From NCBI GenBank assembly GCA_913031145.1, contig CAJWCO010000019.1, positions 1 through 44,730 of the forward strand: a stretch of 44,730 bases of DNA, given 5' to 3'. This DNA is from an uncultured Cellvibrionales bacterium. Lineage in GTDB: Bacteria; Pseudomonadota; Gammaproteobacteria; Pseudomonadales; Porticoccaceae. The number at the start of each line of letters is the position of its first letter. Positions within the stretch are counted from its first letter, which is position 1. The notes under the pieces were generated by a model that saw nothing but the letters and a program-made list of their open reading frames with translations, did no database searches and was not told the DNA's origin. Positions 8,059 to 17,420 of the stretch are shown piece after piece. The position numbers and the translations under genes are program-made.

Positions 8059-9618
8059 TCATGCGTTGCCCCGATATTGTTCTGGCAGTTCAGCGACTTT
8101 GCCACTGTAAGACACGACCCGGCCAAGGCTGACCAAAAACCCGCTACTGTGTGGATTTTTCTGCTCACTCACAACCACTTTGAGCACATGCTCGCCATCG
8201 TCGAGGCCTGTTTCCCAAACCGCCGTCGCCTGCACATGGAAGGTATGATCGAACCCAGCGTCGATGAAGAGATCGCGAGTTCCCACATGTTCCCCGTCAA
8301 TGTAGATATCAACAATCCCGCAACTCGAACTCAGCGCGGCCTGCATGTAAATACAGTTACCTCGAAATTTTACTTCGGCATAATCACCGTAGTCCGAGGA
8401 GCTAATGACTTCTTTACCGTATGTCGGTTGAGATAGAATCTCATCGCGATCCCAATCACCATGCCACTGAATCGCGTCATCAAGTGTTGGATAGGCATCG
8501 ACGATCTGACAATCGATAAACGACACCTCGCGCTCACCCACGAACTGGAACGGCTGGTTAGGCAATTCAATCATGTCACCAATACGGCCGCCGTGCTTCT
8601 CAATCAGACTCAGAGCCAACTGATAACACAGCTGCGTCGCCGAATTGTTTGAGAGTGTCGTATGGTTGTAGTCGCGGTCCATATAGGGGGCCAGTTCAGA
8701 TTTTACCTCGTCGGGTAATCTCTCGTAACCGATGATTGCCCCCATGATGCCGCCGCAATTACCCACGTTAGAATCGGTATCCTGCCCACAACGCGTGCAC
8801 ACCGAGATGGATTTTATATAGTCGCCACCCCCATAGAGAATACCCATCAACACATAGACACCATTGAAGTGACCCTGGATATTGAAACAACCGGCATCGG
8901 TTTTTGCCCATGGGCACAGGTCATTATTCCATTTGTCTTCAACTTTTTGCCACGTGACGCGCCAGTCTTCAGGCTCTTGCGCGTACCAAGCCAACAGATC
9001 GCGAAGCATCAATGCATAATCGCAGTCCACTGGGATCGTTTGCAATGCCATTTCGATCATTTCCAAGCGATCATTTTCTATAAATGCAGCCGCGTACAAA
9101 GATGCTAAAAAAACACCCGCATAATAGCCCTCTCCGTAGTTCATGATGTGCCCTACACGATCTGCGTAATCAGTCACCGCTGCGGGTAAGCCCGGACTTA
9201 TCAACCCAATAAAATCGCATTCAATTTGGAAATCAATGTCGTCAGCATGGGGATTAAAGCGCGGATGTCCTGACAGGTCCGCAGACATGCCCGCTAACAG
9301 ATTTTGACGGGCCTGACCATTGGCATGCCAAAGCATAAAGGGACTATCGGTAAATACGCGTGCAAAGTGATCGCGAGTTGCATCGATACCTTCCTTTTGC
9401 ATCACCTCGAGCAAAGCCATGTTGACGTACATATCGTCTTCATTGTGAAGCCACACTGTGGGCGCTTTCGGGTGGATATCCAACGTGCCCTCGTAGATCT
9501 CGCCTTGCGCTTTAAATTCCATAGGCTCGCCCATCATGCAGCCATATGCCTTGCCACTCCAGCCGCCAAGAATCTTATCTTTGAGCTGCTCGTGGGACAG
9601 CTGGTAGGATCGCGCCAT
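8059..9618 (-). CDS. ADP-ribosylglycohydrolase-fold protein 2 with C-terminal beta domain
   Basis: A 519-residue protein. The ADP-ribosylglycohydrolase domain spans about residues 8-350: GGWSGKAYGCMMGEP (18-32), metal-binding NEDDMY (59-64), and CGQDTDSNVGNCGG (DTD at 280-282). Residues from about 370 form a second region rich in beta-prone segments (AEVKFRGNCIYMQAALSSS, GIVDIYIDGEHV, DGEHVLKVVV), typical of a jelly-roll carbohydrate-binding or accessory module on glycoside-cleaving enzymes. No signal peptide. AAGGA about eight bases upstream supports the ATG. It lies 51 bases after the dehydrogenase gene and is coupled to the hydratase. The carbohydrate-type module argues for a sugar substrate rather than protein de-ADP-ribosylation; this is inference. 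Confidence 0.9.
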   Translation of the reverse strand: MARSYQLSHEQLKDKILGGWSGKAYGCMMGEPMEFKAQGEIYEGTLDIHPKAPTVWLHNEDDMYVNMALLEVMQKEGIDATRDHFARVFTDSPFMLWHANGQARQNLLAGMSADLSGHPRFNPHADDIDFQIECDFIGLISPGLPAAVTDYADRVGHIMNYGEGYYAGVFLASLYAAAFIENDRLEMIEMALQTIPVDCDYALMLRDLLAWYAQEPEDWRVTWQKVEDKWNNDLCPWAKTDAGCFNIQGHFNGVYVLMGILYGGGDYIKSISVCTRCGQDTDSNVGNCGGIMGAIIGYERLPDEVKSELAPYMDRDYNHTTLSNNSATQLCYQLALSLIEKHGGRIGDMIELPNQPFQFVGEREVSFIDCQIVDAYPTLDDAIQWHGDWDRDEILSQPTYGKEVISSSDYGDYAEVKFRGNCIYMQAALSSSCGIVDIYIDGEHVGTRDLFIDAGFDHTFHVQATAVWETGLDDGEHVLKVVVSEQKNPHSSGFLVSLGRVVSYSGKVAELPEQYRGNA

Positions 9619-9669
9619 GGTACTTTTCCTTTCTAAATTGAATAAAAATTCGTCAATCCCGTTAGGGAC

Positions 9670-10854
9670 TCAACCTTGCAGACGTCGATAGGCGTCGTCA
9701 CCAATGGTTCGAGATACGCCAAGTCCCAAATCATGTGCACGTATAATGGCATCACGAAGGGAATCGTGGTTTACCGACAATGGCATATGATGCGAAATCG
9801 GATTTGCAAGTGTGGCTTCAATCAGCGTATCGAGCGCCTCTCCGTGCTGAGCGGAAAGTGAGAGTTGTCCAAGATGGATGGGTAGCCCGACACGCGCAAA
9901 AAACTGCGCTACACGCAATGCGTCTTCGGAGTCGTCCAAAACAAGTTGCGCCAACGTACCCATCGCGACCATTTCGCCATGCAGATAGTTGTCATTAACG
10001 ACGGGTATTAGCGTATAAGCCAGTGCCAGCGGATGTGCCAGCGCAAGCCCGCCACTTTCAAACCCAATGCCACTCAGCAAAGTATTAGCCTCTACAATTG
10101 CTTCAACCGCATCCCCGTTTTGCTTCTGGCGCACTGACTCGGCGGCCGCTTCGCCATGCGCATACAGCGTCTTAGCACACACTTCACCAATGGCGCAGGC
10201 GGCCAAGGTTGGGCGTGCTCCAAGACAGTTGCTCGCAGATGGGTTGTTGTAACAGACTTTGGCCTCGTACCACGTCGCCATTGCATCACCCATGCCCGCC
10301 ACTAAGTAACGTTCACCCGCATTCGCCACAATGTCAGTATCAACGACGACAAAAGCCGGGTTTTGGGGAAAATACTCAACACGATCTTTTTTACCGTTTG
10401 CCATGTAAATAACCGAAAGGGCGGAGCAGGGTGCATCATTCGATGCGAGCGTTGGAATGATCACGACCGGAATGTCTAACCGAAAGGCAATCGACTTACC
10501 CGCATCAACGACCTTGCCACCGCCTAACGCGATCAGACAATCAATCTTTTGATCGCTAAGAAGCGCAACATGCCGTTCAATTTCTTCGTTTGTGCACTCA
10601 CCATTAAACTGTGAATTAATCGCAATCATATGCGCCGCTTGCAAACTATCGGCGACCTGCAGGCCCTGCGAACCCAACCCTCGCCGACTGGCTAGAACCC
10701 CAACGCGACGCACCTTCAACAGCGACAAATAATGCCCAATATGATTAATCACTCCGGGACCTTGAATGTAGCGCTGCGGTGCCACTAGTGCCCGCGGCAG
10801 TGGCCCGCCCCCTTTGGCGAAGATGTCTTTAGGCGAATAGTATGTACCTGTCAT
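9670..10854 (-). CDS. Iron-containing (GldA-like) alcohol/glycerol dehydrogenase
   Basis: About 394 residues of the GldA-type iron-dependent alcohol dehydrogenase family, NAD-dependent oxidoreductases of polyols. Seen are the NAD-binding GGGKVVDAGKSIA, PTLASNDAPCSALSVIY, GDAMATWYEAK, and metal-ligand histidines in LAHPLALAYTL and YLHGEMVAMG. I take the ATG at 10854; the longer reading begins with a GTG two codons earlier, too close to AGGA. It heads the five-gene minus-strand run and is divergent from the acyl-CoA synthetase gene across a short promoter region. It would oxidise a polyol or reduce a keto-sugar released by neighbouring enzymes (inference). Confidence 0.9.
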   Translation of the reverse strand: MTGTYYSPKDIFAKGGGPLPRALVAPQRYIQGPGVINHIGHYLSLLKVRRVGVLASRRGLGSQGLQVADSLQAAHMIAINSQFNGECTNEEIERHVALLSDQKIDCLIALGGGKVVDAGKSIAFRLDIPVVIIPTLASNDAPCSALSVIYMANGKKDRVEYFPQNPAFVVVDTDIVANAGERYLVAGMGDAMATWYEAKVCYNNPSASNCLGARPTLAACAIGEVCAKTLYAHGEAAAESVRQKQNGDAVEAIVEANTLLSGIGFESGGLALAHPLALAYTLIPVVNDNYLHGEMVAMGTLAQLVLDDSEDALRVAQFFARVGLPIHLGQLSLSAQHGEALDTLIEATLANPISHHMPLSVNHDSLRDAIIRAHDLGLGVSRTIGDDAYRRLQG

Positions 10855-10971
10855 ATGCACTCATTCCTGGCCAATGTTACGGTCCGCTACTCACAAAAGT
10901 CGATCTGGATTCAACAGACAATAATGCTACCATTAGGGATACCTGAATACCTATGAGTGAGGAGTAATCAA
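10855..10971. promoter_or_regulatory. Divergent promoter region, dehydrogenase operon / acyl-CoA synthetase
   Basis: About 115 bases between divergently transcribed genes must hold both promoters. I see no strong -35/-10 pair and no copy of the WWTGGGGGAWW element. GAGGAG at 10959-10964 is the ribosome site of the synthetase. Confidence 0.4.
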
Positions 10972-12663
10972 GTGTTCCAAGCTACCATAACCCGCCACAA
11001 AGCTATAGAAGAACTGTCGAGTGAGGGGCAACCTTACGCGTTGGAATTCACCCAGATCCGCAACCAAACTCAACGGGTGTTTGTCCATGCGCCAGCAACC
11101 CTTCACGACCTCTATGCGCAAAGTCGCAGTCACAAAGACTTTATTATCTACGCAGACCAGCGACTCAGCTTTGACGAGGTGTATCTTTTGGCCAGCGCGC
11201 TGGCACGAGCGCTGGTTGATGACTACGGCATACAACGTGGCGACCGGGTTGCAATTGCCATGCGCAACTACCCTGAGTGGACGGTTGCCTTTCTCGCTGC
11301 GACATCCATCGGTGCCGTCTGCGTCTCGTTCAATGCCCTTTGGGGCGCTCCGGATATGTCGTTCGCGCTCCAAGACTGCACACCTCGCGCAATCATCGTT
11401 GACGCCGAGCGACTGAGCAAATTATGCCCTCCTGAATCACACGATCTGCGTTGCCGCGTCATTCGAGTAAGAGCCGGAAATCACCCGACGGTGGTGTCAG
11501 ATGACTGGGATACCGTTTTAATGGCCAAAGCGGGTTCGCCCATGCCGACGTGCGAAGTCGCGCCAGATGATGACGCCACTATCATATACACATCAGGCAC
11601 AACTGGTCGCCCCAAAGGTGCGGTATCAACACACCGAAGTATTATTCATGCGTTACTCTCTTGGGAGTTAGACGCACAAGTGCGCGCACTCATGGGCGTG
11701 TATGAAGCGCCTAAATTAGACCACCAAGACGCCATGTTACTCGCTGTGCCGTTATTTCATGTCTCAGGATCGCATGTCGCAATGCTCGCCTCAATGCGCC
11801 CGCAACGCAAAATGGTGTGCATGTATAAATGGGATGTTGAACTCGGACTCAATCTTATTGAACAAGAGCGCATCACGGTTTTCACGGCCGCGCCCGCAAT
11901 CACCCAAGATTTGGTGCGCGCCGCAAAAACTTCGGCTCGCGACCTCTCAAGCCTGCAGGTCATGGGCGGGGGTGGAGCACACCGCGCCCCTGAAGATGTG
12001 CACGGGATTAATCAAATGATGCAATCGCTGACACCGCATACAGGTTGGGGAATGACGGAAACAAACGCTATTGGTGCAGGCATTGTGGGATCGGATTATC
12101 TCACCTATCCCGCCAGCTGCGGGCAGTGCTCAGCGGTGCTTGATATGCGCGTAGTGGACACGTCGGGGGTGTCGCTGGAAAGCGGTGAGAGAGGAGAGTT
12201 ACAGGTCCGCGGAACCTCGATGTTTAACCGCTACTGGAACCGGCCCGAGGCGGACGTAAACGCCTTCGACGGCGATTGGTTCCGCACTGGGGACGCCGCA
12301 ATCATTAACACTGACGGTTTTGTATTTATTGTCGATCGAATTAAAGACATTGTGATTCGGGGCGGCGAAAACATCGCGTGTAACGCCGTTGAAGCGGCTT
12401 TAGTCGAACATCCGCTTGTCATAGAAGCGTGCGTTTATGGCATGCCCGATGAACGATTGGGAGAGGAAGTGGGTGCAACCATTTTTATCTCAGCCCCCAT
12501 TGTGGAAAAGGAACTCGAAGACTTTCTGTTCGCTCGGCTCGCCAAATTTGAAGTCCCCCGCCACATTGATCAGACCCATAGTCCTTTGCAACGGGGTGCG
12601 TCGGGGAAGATTCTCAGACGTGCTATAAAAGCGGACGCAATCACTCGATTTCACAAGCTCTAG
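10972..12663 (+). CDS. AMP-dependent acyl-CoA synthetase (ligase)
   Basis: An adenylate-forming ligase of about 563 residues that activates a carboxylic acid to its CoA ester with ATP. Motifs in order: P-loop YTSGTTGRPKGA near residue 210, GWGMTETNA, DWFRTGD, VDRIKDIVIRGGENI, and a C-terminal GKILRRAIK with the catalytic Lys. I chose the GTG at 10972, seven bases after GAGGAG. The frame runs up to a GTG at 10957 that overlaps that ribosome site. Cytoplasmic. It is alone on the plus strand here. Together with the hydratase, acyl-CoA dehydrogenase and CoA-transferase it makes a CoA-ester pathway likely. Substrate specificity cannot be read from the sequence. Confidence 0.93.
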   Translation: MFQATITRHKAIEELSSEGQPYALEFTQIRNQTQRVFVHAPATLHDLYAQSRSHKDFIIYADQRLSFDEVYLLASALARALVDDYGIQRGDRVAIAMRNYPEWTVAFLAATSIGAVCVSFNALWGAPDMSFALQDCTPRAIIVDAERLSKLCPPESHDLRCRVIRVRAGNHPTVVSDDWDTVLMAKAGSPMPTCEVAPDDDATIIYTSGTTGRPKGAVSTHRSIIHALLSWELDAQVRALMGVYEAPKLDHQDAMLLAVPLFHVSGSHVAMLASMRPQRKMVCMYKWDVELGLNLIEQERITVFTAAPAITQDLVRAAKTSARDLSSLQVMGGGGAHRAPEDVHGINQMMQSLTPHTGWGMTETNAIGAGIVGSDYLTYPASCGQCSAVLDMRVVDTSGVSLESGERGELQVRGTSMFNRYWNRPEADVNAFDGDWFRTGDAAIINTDGFVFIVDRIKDIVIRGGENIACNAVEAALVEHPLVIEACVYGMPDERLGEEVGATIFISAPIVEKELEDFLFARLAKFEVPRHIDQTHSPLQRGASGKILRRAIKADAITRFHKL

Positions 12664-12788
12664 TGGGGCTTTCGAACGGGTCTAACGGACCGTAAAATGC
12701 ACCCACATTAGAAGGCATAAGGCGGCACCCCAATACCGACATCCGCAGAGCGCCCTAGAAGCCTTACACCCGAAAAATCGCACAGCAA

Positions 12789-14411
12789 CTAGGGCAACAC
12801 GGTAATTTCTGATCGCGCGATTTCCTCACGCCATAACGCTTGCTGCTTTTGCCGCGTTTTTTCTATGCGAAGCGTCAGTTCTCTGCCTGATGGCAGTACT
12901 TTGCCCTCTGGATAATCTGCACCAAACGCACTGCGACTGACCGTCAGACTCCACGCCGCATACTCATTTTTCATGCGCTCAGCAATGTCGGGATATAAAT
13001 CGATCAGGTTATTTTCTTCGCTGGGATCACCAACAATATTATAAAGCTGGTACGGTGTGGTGACGAATGTCTTCCCCGTATAGTCAACATTTCTAACAAG
13101 CTTCCAGTCATTGTTTAACCACATGAGTCCCCCATTTGCTCTAAATCCTAGGGGTTTCTCTCGCCTTGCAGGTTCTTTTTGGAACACCTCAGCGAGCGAA
13201 ATTCCGTCGTGAACTTGATTAATTGACGCGGGATCGAGCCCGGCAACATCAATCAATGTGGGAAAAATGTCCATGGTAACCGATGGAAAATTAGACACTC
13301 TAGGCTCTATCTTCGCCGGCCACTCGACGATCGTTGGCACACGCAACCCACCCTCATAAAAGTCTTTCTTAAATCCGCGAAGGTGGCCGGTGCTGTCTGG
13401 GTCTAAACCTCTGATACAACCGTGCAGGTCGCGGGCCTCATGACTGTTAAGGTCCGGATCAATCTCGTCACTGCATGTCGAGGGGTACTCCATCTCGATT
13501 CCCTGCCCCCCAGAACCCCCAAGAAGACTCTCAGCGGCCCACACACGCACGTCCATATTCGGTGATCCGCCATTGTCACTGGTAAACCAGATCAGGGTGT
13601 CGTCTGCGATGCCAAGATCTTCAAGCCCCCGCCTTAGATTGCCGATGGAGCGGTCCATGCCAATAATCTCGCCATGGGCATGGGCTGAGGTGCGATCGAC
13701 CTTACCCAAAAAGGGAGCGATGTCTTCGTCCGACGCGGCCCATGGCCCGTGTGGGGCGGAGTACCATATGACGACAAAAATAGGGGAGTTGTCAGACACC
13801 TCACGGGCAATAAATTTAAGCGCCTCATCGACAATGACCACTGAACCTTCACCCTCAAATTGTTCTCGCTCACCATTTCGACTGAGTTCCGGGTCTAAAT
13901 CCCAACCGGAGGTGTGACTAACCCAGTAGTCAAAACCAAAAGCTCCGGGGTTATGGGGGTCATCGGCCGGGAGGGGGTGATGATCAAGCGCTTCTTCTGT
14001 GCCGACTCGATTGAGGTGCCATTTGCCAAAGTGCCCAGTTTTATAACCCGCTTCTTTAAATGCTGTTGGAAGCACCTTTTCTTGTTTATTGAGATAACTT
14101 CCAACGCGAAATGCCCCCGTCCGATCGTTTGTGCGCCCCGTCAGTACACTGGCTCGAGTGGGTGTGCAACTGGGGGATCCGGCATAAAAACGGTCCATTC
14201 GAAGGCCATTTTTCGCCATTGCGTCTAGGTTCGGTGTTCTCATAATAGGGTGGCCGTAATAGCCGGTTTGCGCCCATCCCATATCGTCTGCCATCAGTAG
14301 AACAACATGGGGACGTTTGGGAGCGTCGACACAACCGCCGAGCACCAGTAGACTGGTCACGATGACTGCAAACTTAAATAAATTAGGAGCGATTACAGGG
14401 GCCTGATTCAT
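12789..14411 (-). CDS. Sulfatase (arylsulfatase-type) lipoprotein
   Basis: A 540-residue formylglycine-dependent sulfatase that hydrolyses sulfate esters. The N-terminus is a lipoprotein signal (hydrophobic AVIVTSLLVLGG followed by Cys27). Metal ligands are in LLMADDMGW (Asp42, Asp43). The CTPTRASVLTG motif (Cys82) is the classic Cys-type CxPxR site converted to formylglycine. KTGHFGKWHL and WFTSDNGG supply further active-site residues. An anaerobic or FGE-type maturation enzyme is needed; none is in the window. GAGAG precedes the ATG. It would remove sulfate at the membrane or in the periplasm before or during uptake of the substrate through the receptor at 34863 (inference). Confidence 0.93.
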   Translation of the reverse strand: MNQAPVIAPNLFKFAVIVTSLLVLGGCVDAPKRPHVVLLMADDMGWAQTGYYGHPIMRTPNLDAMAKNGLRMDRFYAGSPSCTPTRASVLTGRTNDRTGAFRVGSYLNKQEKVLPTAFKEAGYKTGHFGKWHLNRVGTEEALDHHPLPADDPHNPGAFGFDYWVSHTSGWDLDPELSRNGEREQFEGEGSVVIVDEALKFIAREVSDNSPIFVVIWYSAPHGPWAASDEDIAPFLGKVDRTSAHAHGEIIGMDRSIGNLRRGLEDLGIADDTLIWFTSDNGGSPNMDVRVWAAESLLGGSGGQGIEMEYPSTCSDEIDPDLNSHEARDLHGCIRGLDPDSTGHLRGFKKDFYEGGLRVPTIVEWPAKIEPRVSNFPSVTMDIFPTLIDVAGLDPASINQVHDGISLAEVFQKEPARREKPLGFRANGGLMWLNNDWKLVRNVDYTGKTFVTTPYQLYNIVGDPSEENNLIDLYPDIAERMKNEYAAWSLTVSRSAFGADYPEGKVLPSGRELTLRIEKTRQKQQALWREEIARSEITVLP

Positions 14412-14844
14412 GGCAGACTCTCTCTAAACAAACGAATAAGCCAAGCGTAGCAACCTTTATACACTGCGCACAGTCCTGCATTGGCTCTATTTCACCCAAA
14501 AAGCCGAGGAATGCGCCATTTGGCCGACAGCACGTTCAGGCTTTGAAGAAACAAGACAGGCCCCTTTACTCGATCGTCAACGCACAGCACCACGAGCCGA
14601 CAGCGGTGTTCATTGAAAAGCCTGACGTGCAGTTTTTGCCGCGCACACTCAGCGGTGAACACACACTCATCGCGCCCGTTGCGGAACCCTAACTGCGCTC
14701 AAACTGTTCTATCAACCATGCTTGAACCGCACGTGCACAAGCCGGCACCCCCCGAGACGGGGTTACCCGCCTTAAAGACGGCTGTCGTGCACACCCCGCC
14801 GCGGCCCGTCGCTAGGCGATAACGCGACTGCGTTTGCTGTATCG
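14412..14844. other. Gene-free stretch, possible eroded coding sequence
   Basis: No intact gene. The plus strand keeps one frame open for over 90 codons up to a TAA at 14690, including NAQHHEPTAVFIEKPDVQF, but without start codon, ribosome site or a family I recognise. A small CCCCGAGACGGGG hairpin lies near 14750. The sulfatase promoter must be at its left end. Confidence 0.3.
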
Positions 14845-15798
14845 TTACTCACTCGCGATATCTGCGAGCACATAGCTATCCATGGTCGCATAGAAATCTT
14901 CGAGGATCGCCTTAGCATCGAAATATTCCCGAATGACTATTTCACGCGTATTTTCAGGTCGGCTGTGCCACCGCCCATGCTGCAAAATGGGCGCCGGTAT
15001 ACTGTGGGCCTGAGCCCATGACGGCTGCTTTACAATGGCTGCCGCCGCGAGGTCGTAGAGCGCGCGTGCTGGAGGATCTCCATACAAGTCAGTATGCTCC
15101 AGTAAATTCAGTGCGTAATCACCGAGATTCATAAACTCACCGCCATGCCGACCGATAACAGCCGCGCTCGCCGTAGGCCCCTTTCCAGCAATCCTGTCTC
15201 TAACCCACTGAAGACTGACTTTTACTGCACCCGTGCCGGAGAAGGCACCATAGCGAACCACCGCCATTTCAAACTCAACCGATGTGTCGAGAACAAAATT
15301 CACCGACTCGGGGTCGTTGTCTAAATTATATTCTCCGGGCTGCGGGTAATTTGAGCCTAACCAAACGACCTTCACGCGATCGATAATCGTTGGGTCTTTT
15401 TTCAACGCCAATGCAATGTTGGTCAACTTTCCGATCGCTAACAGCACCAACTTTTCAGAAGATGCTTGTCTTGCTCTGCGCACAATGAGATTAACGGCGT
15501 CAACACCATCAAAGTCAGGCTCCATTAGATGCGGCTCAATGTCAACGAAAGAAGCTGATGCCCCGCGAGTGACTGGCAAAACCCCCTGCAATCCACACAG
15601 TGCGATCACGCGCTCTGCCTCTATCGCTTGAGCTTCGATATCGCCTCCATTGTTGGTGCGATTGACCGTCAAGCCCTCGACATAAAAACACCCACCATTC
15701 AAAAGCACATAGGCGATGGCATGTTGATCGTCAATTTCGTTATTGGCATCCGTGTCCAGTAGCAAACGAAGTTTATCGTCGGGGTTTCTATTATTCAT
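14845..15798 (-). CDS. Nucleoside hydrolase family protein (IUNH-like)
   Basis: A 317-residue member of the inosine-uridine nucleoside hydrolase superfamily, Ca-dependent enzymes that cleave N-ribosidic bonds. The N-terminal calcium motif is present as LLLDTDANNEIDDQHAIA (Asp15, Asp17, Asp23, Asp24), a variant of DTDPGxDD with a spacing change seen in distant relatives. KLVLLAIGKLTNIALAL matches the second conserved segment, followed by VVWLGSNYPQPGEYNLDNDPESV where the usual GG(N) loop sits. No signal peptide. Monocistronic as far as visible. With two ADP-ribosylglycohydrolase-fold proteins it is the third ribosyl- or glycosyl-bond hydrolase fold in the island; whether the substrate is a nucleoside is open. 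Confidence 0.88.
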   Translation of the reverse strand: MNNRNPDDKLRLLLDTDANNEIDDQHAIAYVLLNGGCFYVEGLTVNRTNNGGDIEAQAIEAERVIALCGLQGVLPVTRGASASFVDIEPHLMEPDFDGVDAVNLIVRRARQASSEKLVLLAIGKLTNIALALKKDPTIIDRVKVVWLGSNYPQPGEYNLDNDPESVNFVLDTSVEFEMAVVRYGAFSGTGAVKVSLQWVRDRIAGKGPTASAAVIGRHGGEFMNLGDYALNLLEHTDLYGDPPARALYDLAAAAIVKQPSWAQAHSIPAPILQHGRWHSRPENTREIVIREYFDAKAILEDFYATMDSYVLADIASE

Positions 15799-15991
15799 AG
15801 GTCTTGCCTTTTGGTATCAGTGAGCCGTGCCATAGCGACTCCACCGTATCTGCCCATTAAACGCCCGTCTGCCGCGTAACGATGACGCCAGTTGGCCCCA
15901 CCGAGCGCTCTCTGCTGCACTTAACACTCCAGTCAAGCTGCCAAGTACCGCGCTTCGGTCGGTGCAAAGCGACTAAACAGTAAAGCAAGAT

Positions 15992-17239
15992 TTACCAAAG
16001 ATCATACTTTTTAACTTCATTGCGCCCAACAACCATGTGGTGCACTTCGTCGGGGCCGTCTGCAAAACGCAGGGTGCGCTGATGCGCATACATGTGGGCC
16101 AGCGGCGTCCATTGGGAAGTCCCAGTGGCACCATGGATTTGGATAGCGTCATCGATGATTTTACAGACCTTCTCAGGCACCATTGCTTTAATGGCGCTCA
16201 CATAAATGCGCGCTTCCTTATTGCCCAGCACGTCCATCGCTTTGGCCGCTTGCAACACCATCAACCGGCACGCATCGATTTCAATCCGAGCCCGTGACAC
16301 AACCTCTAAATTTTTACCCAGCTTAACGATCGGCTTGCCAAACGCGACGCGCGTACTGGCTCGTTTCACCATCAACTCCAGCGCCACCTCCGCTTGCCCA
16401 ATGGCTCTCATGCAGTGATGAATGCGCCCAGGACCCAGACGTAACTGAGAAATCTCGAAACCCCGACCCTCACCCAACAACATATTTCCTTTTGGCACTC
16501 GGACATTGTTTAAGCGAATGTGCATATGCCCATGGGGCGCCTCTGGATCACCAAACACATGCATCGGCCCGACTACTTCTACACCGGGCGCGTCCATCGG
16601 CACCAGAATCTGGGATTGTTGCCGATAAGTTTCTGCATCCGGACTTGTTTTCACCATGGTAATCATGACCTTACATCGTGGATCACCCGCGCCTGAGATG
16701 TAATACTTTTCGCCATTAATCACCCACTCATCGCCCTCAAGCCGTGCTGACGTGCTGATATTCGTCGCGTCGGAAGACGCCATGTGAGGCTCGGTCATAG
16801 CATAGGCGGACCGAATTTTCCCTGCCAGTAGCGGCTTCAGCCATGTTTCTTTTTGCTCATCTGTACCCACTCGCTCCAACACTTCCATGTTACCTGTATC
16901 GGGGGCGCTGCAATTGAGTGTCTGCGACGCTAGGCGCGTTCGGCCGAGTTCAACGGCCAGATAGGCATAATCTAGATTCTTTAGCCCCTCGCCCGTTTCG
17001 GAATTTGGAAGAAAGAAATTCCAAAGACCCGCTTCTCTCGCTTTATCTTTCGCCGCCTCCAACAACTCTAGCTGCCGAGGGTGATAGCTCCAAATATCGG
17101 TTTTTTCTTTGTCCAAGGAATAAAATTCCTCTTGAATTGGCGCCACGTTGTCAGCAATATGTTTTTTGACCTTGGCAAAAAGTGGTTGCGCTTCTGCCGA
17201 CATTTTTAAATCAAAAAGTTCTGGGTTAAGGTGATTCAT
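15992..17239 (-). CDS. Acyl-CoA dehydrogenase family protein
   Basis: A 415-residue FAD-dependent acyl-CoA dehydrogenase introducing a 2,3-double bond into an acyl-CoA. Seen are the FAD/substrate segment AYAMTEPHMASSDATNI, WVINGEKYYISGAGDP, and the C-terminal IQIHGATGTSQWTPLAHMYAHQRTLRFADGPDEVH arrangement, most like the ACAD10/ACAD11-type branch. AGGA eight bases upstream supports the ATG. It is divergent from an SDR across a promoter region with two WWTGGGGGAWW copies. The enoyl-CoA hydratase at 7186 could act on its product. Confidence 0.92.
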   Translation of the reverse strand: MNHLNPELFDLKMSAEAQPLFAKVKKHIADNVAPIQEEFYSLDKEKTDIWSYHPRQLELLEAAKDKAREAGLWNFFLPNSETGEGLKNLDYAYLAVELGRTRLASQTLNCSAPDTGNMEVLERVGTDEQKETWLKPLLAGKIRSAYAMTEPHMASSDATNISTSARLEGDEWVINGEKYYISGAGDPRCKVMITMVKTSPDAETYRQQSQILVPMDAPGVEVVGPMHVFGDPEAPHGHMHIRLNNVRVPKGNMLLGEGRGFEISQLRLGPGRIHHCMRAIGQAEVALELMVKRASTRVAFGKPIVKLGKNLEVVSRARIEIDACRLMVLQAAKAMDVLGNKEARIYVSAIKAMVPEKVCKIIDDAIQIHGATGTSQWTPLAHMYAHQRTLRFADGPDEVHHMVVGRNEVKKYDLW

Positions 17240-17285
17240 CGAGTGGTTCCTAAAGAAAGAGAGCGAATTTTAATAAGAAAACGCT

Positions 17286-17306
17286 ATGATCACTCAATTG
17301 GATCAT
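17286..17306. promoter_or_regulatory. Operator-like inverted repeat ATGATC-N9-GATCAT
   Basis: Two perfect 6-bp arms with a 9-base spacer lie in the divergent promoter region between the acyl-CoA dehydrogenase and SDR genes. Size and symmetry fit a dimeric repressor site. No regulator gene is present in the window to pair with it. Confidence 0.4.
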
Positions 17307-17319
17307 GTGAACAACAAAA

Positions 17320-17330
17320 TTTGGGGGATT
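17320..17330 (+). promoter_or_regulatory. WWTGGGGGAWW element, copy 2 (TTTGGGGGATT)
   Basis: Faces copy 3 on the other strand so that GGGGGAT (17323-17329) and ATCCCCC (17343-17349) form an inverted repeat with a 13-base loop, between two divergent catabolic genes. Confidence 0.5.
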
Positions 17331-17341
17331 TCTGCCGACAA

Positions 17342-17352
17342 GATCCCCCATT
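17342..17352 (-). promoter_or_regulatory. WWTGGGGGAWW element, copy 3 (AATGGGGGATC)
   Basis: Read on the minus strand it is part of ATAAAATGGGGGA, a 13-base string shared exactly with the copy upstream of the TonB-dependent receptor. The last position is C rather than W. Confidence 0.5.
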
Positions 17353-17420
17353 TTATTGACGGATGAGACGGGTCACAGCACAGTGGGAGCATCATAAAGT
17401 TATTGGGAGCAGCCACATAA

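Noticed and set aside
14411-14692. Long plus-strand open frame ending in a His- and Pro-rich segment (NAQHHEPTAVFIEKP).
   Set aside because: No start codon or ribosome site and no family match; could be an eroded gene but cannot be supported.
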